Assembly: GCA_003565055.1 (NCBI GenBank) | Contig: PXDM01000475.1 | Location: 1-6,804 of the forward strand | Source: Paracoccaceae bacterium | GTDB lineage: Bacteria; Pseudomonadota; Alphaproteobacteria; Rhodobacterales; Rhodobacteraceae | Direction of reading: 5' to 3' | Length of the DNA stretch: 6,804 bases | The notes under the pieces: generated by a model | Database searches by the model: none | What the model was told of the DNA's origin: nothing | Seen by the model: only the letters and a program-made list of their open reading frames with translations | Shown here: positions 5,531 through 6,804 of the stretch, piece after piece | How the letters are laid out: the number at the start of each line of letters is the position of its first letter | How positions within the stretch are numbered: position 1 is the first letter of the stretch | Translations under genes and position numbers: made by a program

Positions 5531-6697
5531 ATGAAAATCGCTGTTGCAGGGCTTGGATATGTCGGCACCTCCATCGCCATCCTGCTGGCCCGCCATAACA
5601 AGGTCGTGGCCCTTGATATCGACCCGCAGCGGATCGCCGCACTGAATGCCCGGCGCGCGCCCATTACCGATCCCGAATGTCAGGACCATCTGAGCAGGCA
5701 CAGCCTTGATCTGCGCGCCACGGCCGATCCGCAGGACGCCTATGCAGGGGCAGATTTCGTCATCATTGCCACGCCCACGAATTATGACCCGAAAAGCAAT
5801 TTCTTCGACACATCCAGTGTGCGCACAGTCATCGCAGAGGTCAGCCGCATCGCCCCTGATGCCGTGATCGTCATTCGCTCGACCGTGCCTGTGGGCTTCA
5901 CCGCCGCAATCCGTGCCGAGAGCGGCAATCCCAATATCCTGTTCTCGCCCGAATTCCTGCGCGAAGGTCGTGCCTTGCACGACAATCTGCATCCCTCCCG
6001 CATTGTCGTGGGCGAGGACAGCGCGCGCGCGCGCCGTTTCGCGCAGCTTCTGCAACAGGGCGCGCTCAGCCCGGACTGCCCGGTTCTCTTTACCGGATCG
6101 ACCGAGGCCGAAGCGATCAAGCTGTTTGCCAATACCTATCTTGCGCTGCGCGTGGCCTATTTCAATGAGCTTGACAGCTATGCCATGACCCATGGCCTCG
6201 ACAGCCGCCAGATCATCGAGGGCGTCGCTCTCGACCAGCGCATCGGAGCGCATTACAATAATCCGTCCTTCGGCTATGGCGGCTATTGCCTGCCCAAGGA
6301 TACAAGACAGCTTCTGGCCAATTACAGCACTGTGCCGCAAAACCTGATCTCGGCAATCGTGGCGGCCAATTCCACGCGCAAGGACACGATCGCCGAAGCG
6401 GTGATTGCGCGCGCGCCGCGCGTGGTGGGGATCTACCGGCTGGTGATGAAATCGGGCTCGGATAATTTCCGCGACAGCGCCGTGCAGGGCGCGATGAAAC
6501 GCATCAAGGCCAAGGGGATTGAGGTCGTGGTCTATGAACCCGCCCTTCAGGCCGAAGAATTCTTCCGTTCGCGCGTGATCCGTGATCTGGACGCCTTCAA
6601 GGCCGGGGCGGATCTGATCCTTGCCAATCGCCTGTCCCCCGATCTGCACGATGTTGCGGAAAAAGTGTTTTCCCGCGATCTGTTCGGGGAGAACTGA
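5531..6697 (+). CDS. ugd: UDP-glucose 6-dehydrogenase
   Basis: This enzyme oxidises UDP-glucose twice with NAD+ to give UDP-glucuronate, a precursor for uronic acid-containing capsule, exopolysaccharide or lipopolysaccharide. It is a cytoplasmic protein of 388 residues, the length of the short Ugd type such as that of E. coli. In order it shows the NAD-binding loop GLGYVG (7-12), the acidic end of strand two (D29), ATPTN (80-84), STVPVG (117-122), FSPEFLREG (138-146), EAIKLFANTYLALRVAYFNE with the conserved K197 and N201, and GYGGYCLPKDT with catalytic C253 and K256/D257. The C-terminal UDP-binding domain is present (GIYRLVMKSGSDNFRDSA), so the gene looks intact and functional. Related dehydrogenases acting on UDP-ManNAc or GDP-mannose are less likely given the length and the NYDP and YRLVMKSGSDN motifs. 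Its product is a plausible donor for the neighbouring glycosyltransferase. Confidence 0.95.
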   Translation: MKIAVAGLGYVGTSIAILLARHNKVVALDIDPQRIAALNARRAPITDPECQDHLSRHSLDLRATADPQDAYAGADFVIIATPTNYDPKSNFFDTSSVRTVIAEVSRIAPDAVIVIRSTVPVGFTAAIRAESGNPNILFSPEFLREGRALHDNLHPSRIVVGEDSARARRFAQLLQQGALSPDCPVLFTGSTEAEAIKLFANTYLALRVAYFNELDSYAMTHGLDSRQIIEGVALDQRIGAHYNNPSFGYGGYCLPKDTRQLLANYSTVPQNLISAIVAANSTRKDTIAEAVIARAPRVVGIYRLVMKSGSDNFRDSAVQGAMKRIKAKGIEVVVYEPALQAEEFFRSRVIRDLDAFKAGADLILANRLSPDLHDVAEKVFSRDLFGEN

Positions 6698-6714
6698 GCC
6701 CCGCCTGCCGACGA

Positions 6715-6804
6715 TCACCCCAGGGGAATCGCATTTGAGAAATAGTTCTGGCGGATCGGGGTGATGTGGATTCTGTAGAGGGTTCTGGAGTTGGAGGAAC
6801 CCGA
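6715..6804 (-). CDS. Possible 3' end of a minus-strand gene (partial, doubtful)
   Basis: On the minus strand a frame is open from the window edge to a TGA at 6717-6715. It gives 29 residues ending in RIHITPIRQNYFSNAIPLG. The reading is protein-like and mostly G/C-ending, and it would make a normal convergent neighbour 17 bases beyond the dehydrogenase stop. However, a frame this short is often open by chance in GC-rich DNA, and two AGA codons are unusual here. A plus-strand reading of the same bases, with GGAGGA just before the edge, is an equal competitor. Confidence 0.25.
   Translation of the reverse strand, partial: SGSSNSRTLYRIHITPIRQNYFSNAIPLG
6780..6804 (+). promoter_or_regulatory. Shine-Dalgarno-like GGAGGA and inverted repeat at the window edge
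   Basis: GGAGGA at 6793-6798 is followed by five bases and then an A as the last base of the window, the ideal place for an ATG beginning at 6804. The same segment forms an inverted repeat, GGGTTC at 6780-6785 with GAACCC at 6797-6802. If a plus-strand gene begins here, the preceding stretch would be its promoter region, perhaps the end of an insertion sequence. The sequence beyond the window is needed to decide. Confidence 0.3.

Noticed and set aside
6021..6034. 14-base alternating GC run, a potential Z-DNA former
   Set aside because: It encodes an Ala-Arg-rich loop inside ugd and is explained by codon choice at high GC content.
5432..6718. Minus-strand open frame of 428 residues opposite ugd
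   Set aside because: Ugd is unmistakable on the plus strand with all catalytic motifs. The antisense frame has no recognisable content.
1..6804. tRNA, rRNA or CRISPR array
   Set aside because: I saw no cloverleaf-like sequence, no rRNA-like segment and no regularly spaced repeats on either strand.

Overview
The window is GC-rich and protein-dense, with short intergenic gaps and strong G/C preference at third codon positions. Together with the style of the proteins, this suggests an alphaproteobacterium, probably of the Rhodobacterales (Paracoccus/Rhodobacter type). That assignment is an inference from composition and protein style, not from a marker gene. The content is that of an accessory surface-carbohydrate region: two ATP-grasp ligases, a sulfotransferase, a family 2 glycosyltransferase and a UDP-glucose 6-dehydrogenase.

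Layout. Bases 1-81 hold the last 26 codons of an unrecognised plus-strand gene. A leader of about 250 bases follows. Next come two ATP-grasp genes (333-1661 and 1666-2760) separated by only 4 bases. The first carries a complete acylphosphatase domain fused to its C-terminus. A 108-base gap containing an imperfect direct repeat leads to a GTG-started sulfotransferase gene (2869-3828). Between this gene and the convergent glycosyltransferase gene (minus strand, 4199-4963) lies a gap of about 370 bases. It holds a likely solo end of an IS21-type insertion sequence and several hairpins, including a perfect 18-base palindrome. A divergent intergenic region (4964-5129) then separates the glycosyltransferase gene from a small gene of unknown function (5130-5441). 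A hairpin-bearing leader precedes a full-length UDP-glucose dehydrogenase gene (5531-6697). The last 107 bases are ambiguous: they could hold the 3' end of a minus-strand gene or the 5' region of a gene starting at the window edge.

How the genes may work together. UDP-glucose dehydrogenase supplies UDP-glucuronate, the glycosyltransferase builds glycan, and the sulfotransferase can add sulfate from PAPS. ATP-grasp ligases join a carboxylate to an amine through an acyl-phosphate intermediate, so the pair could make a peptide or amide decoration, possibly on uronic acid carboxyls or on a small peptide. The most unusual object is the ATP-grasp/acylphosphatase fusion, in which a domain that hydrolyses acyl phosphates is tied to an enzyme whose intermediate is an acyl phosphate. 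The idea of a joint pathway is inference from gene proximity only.
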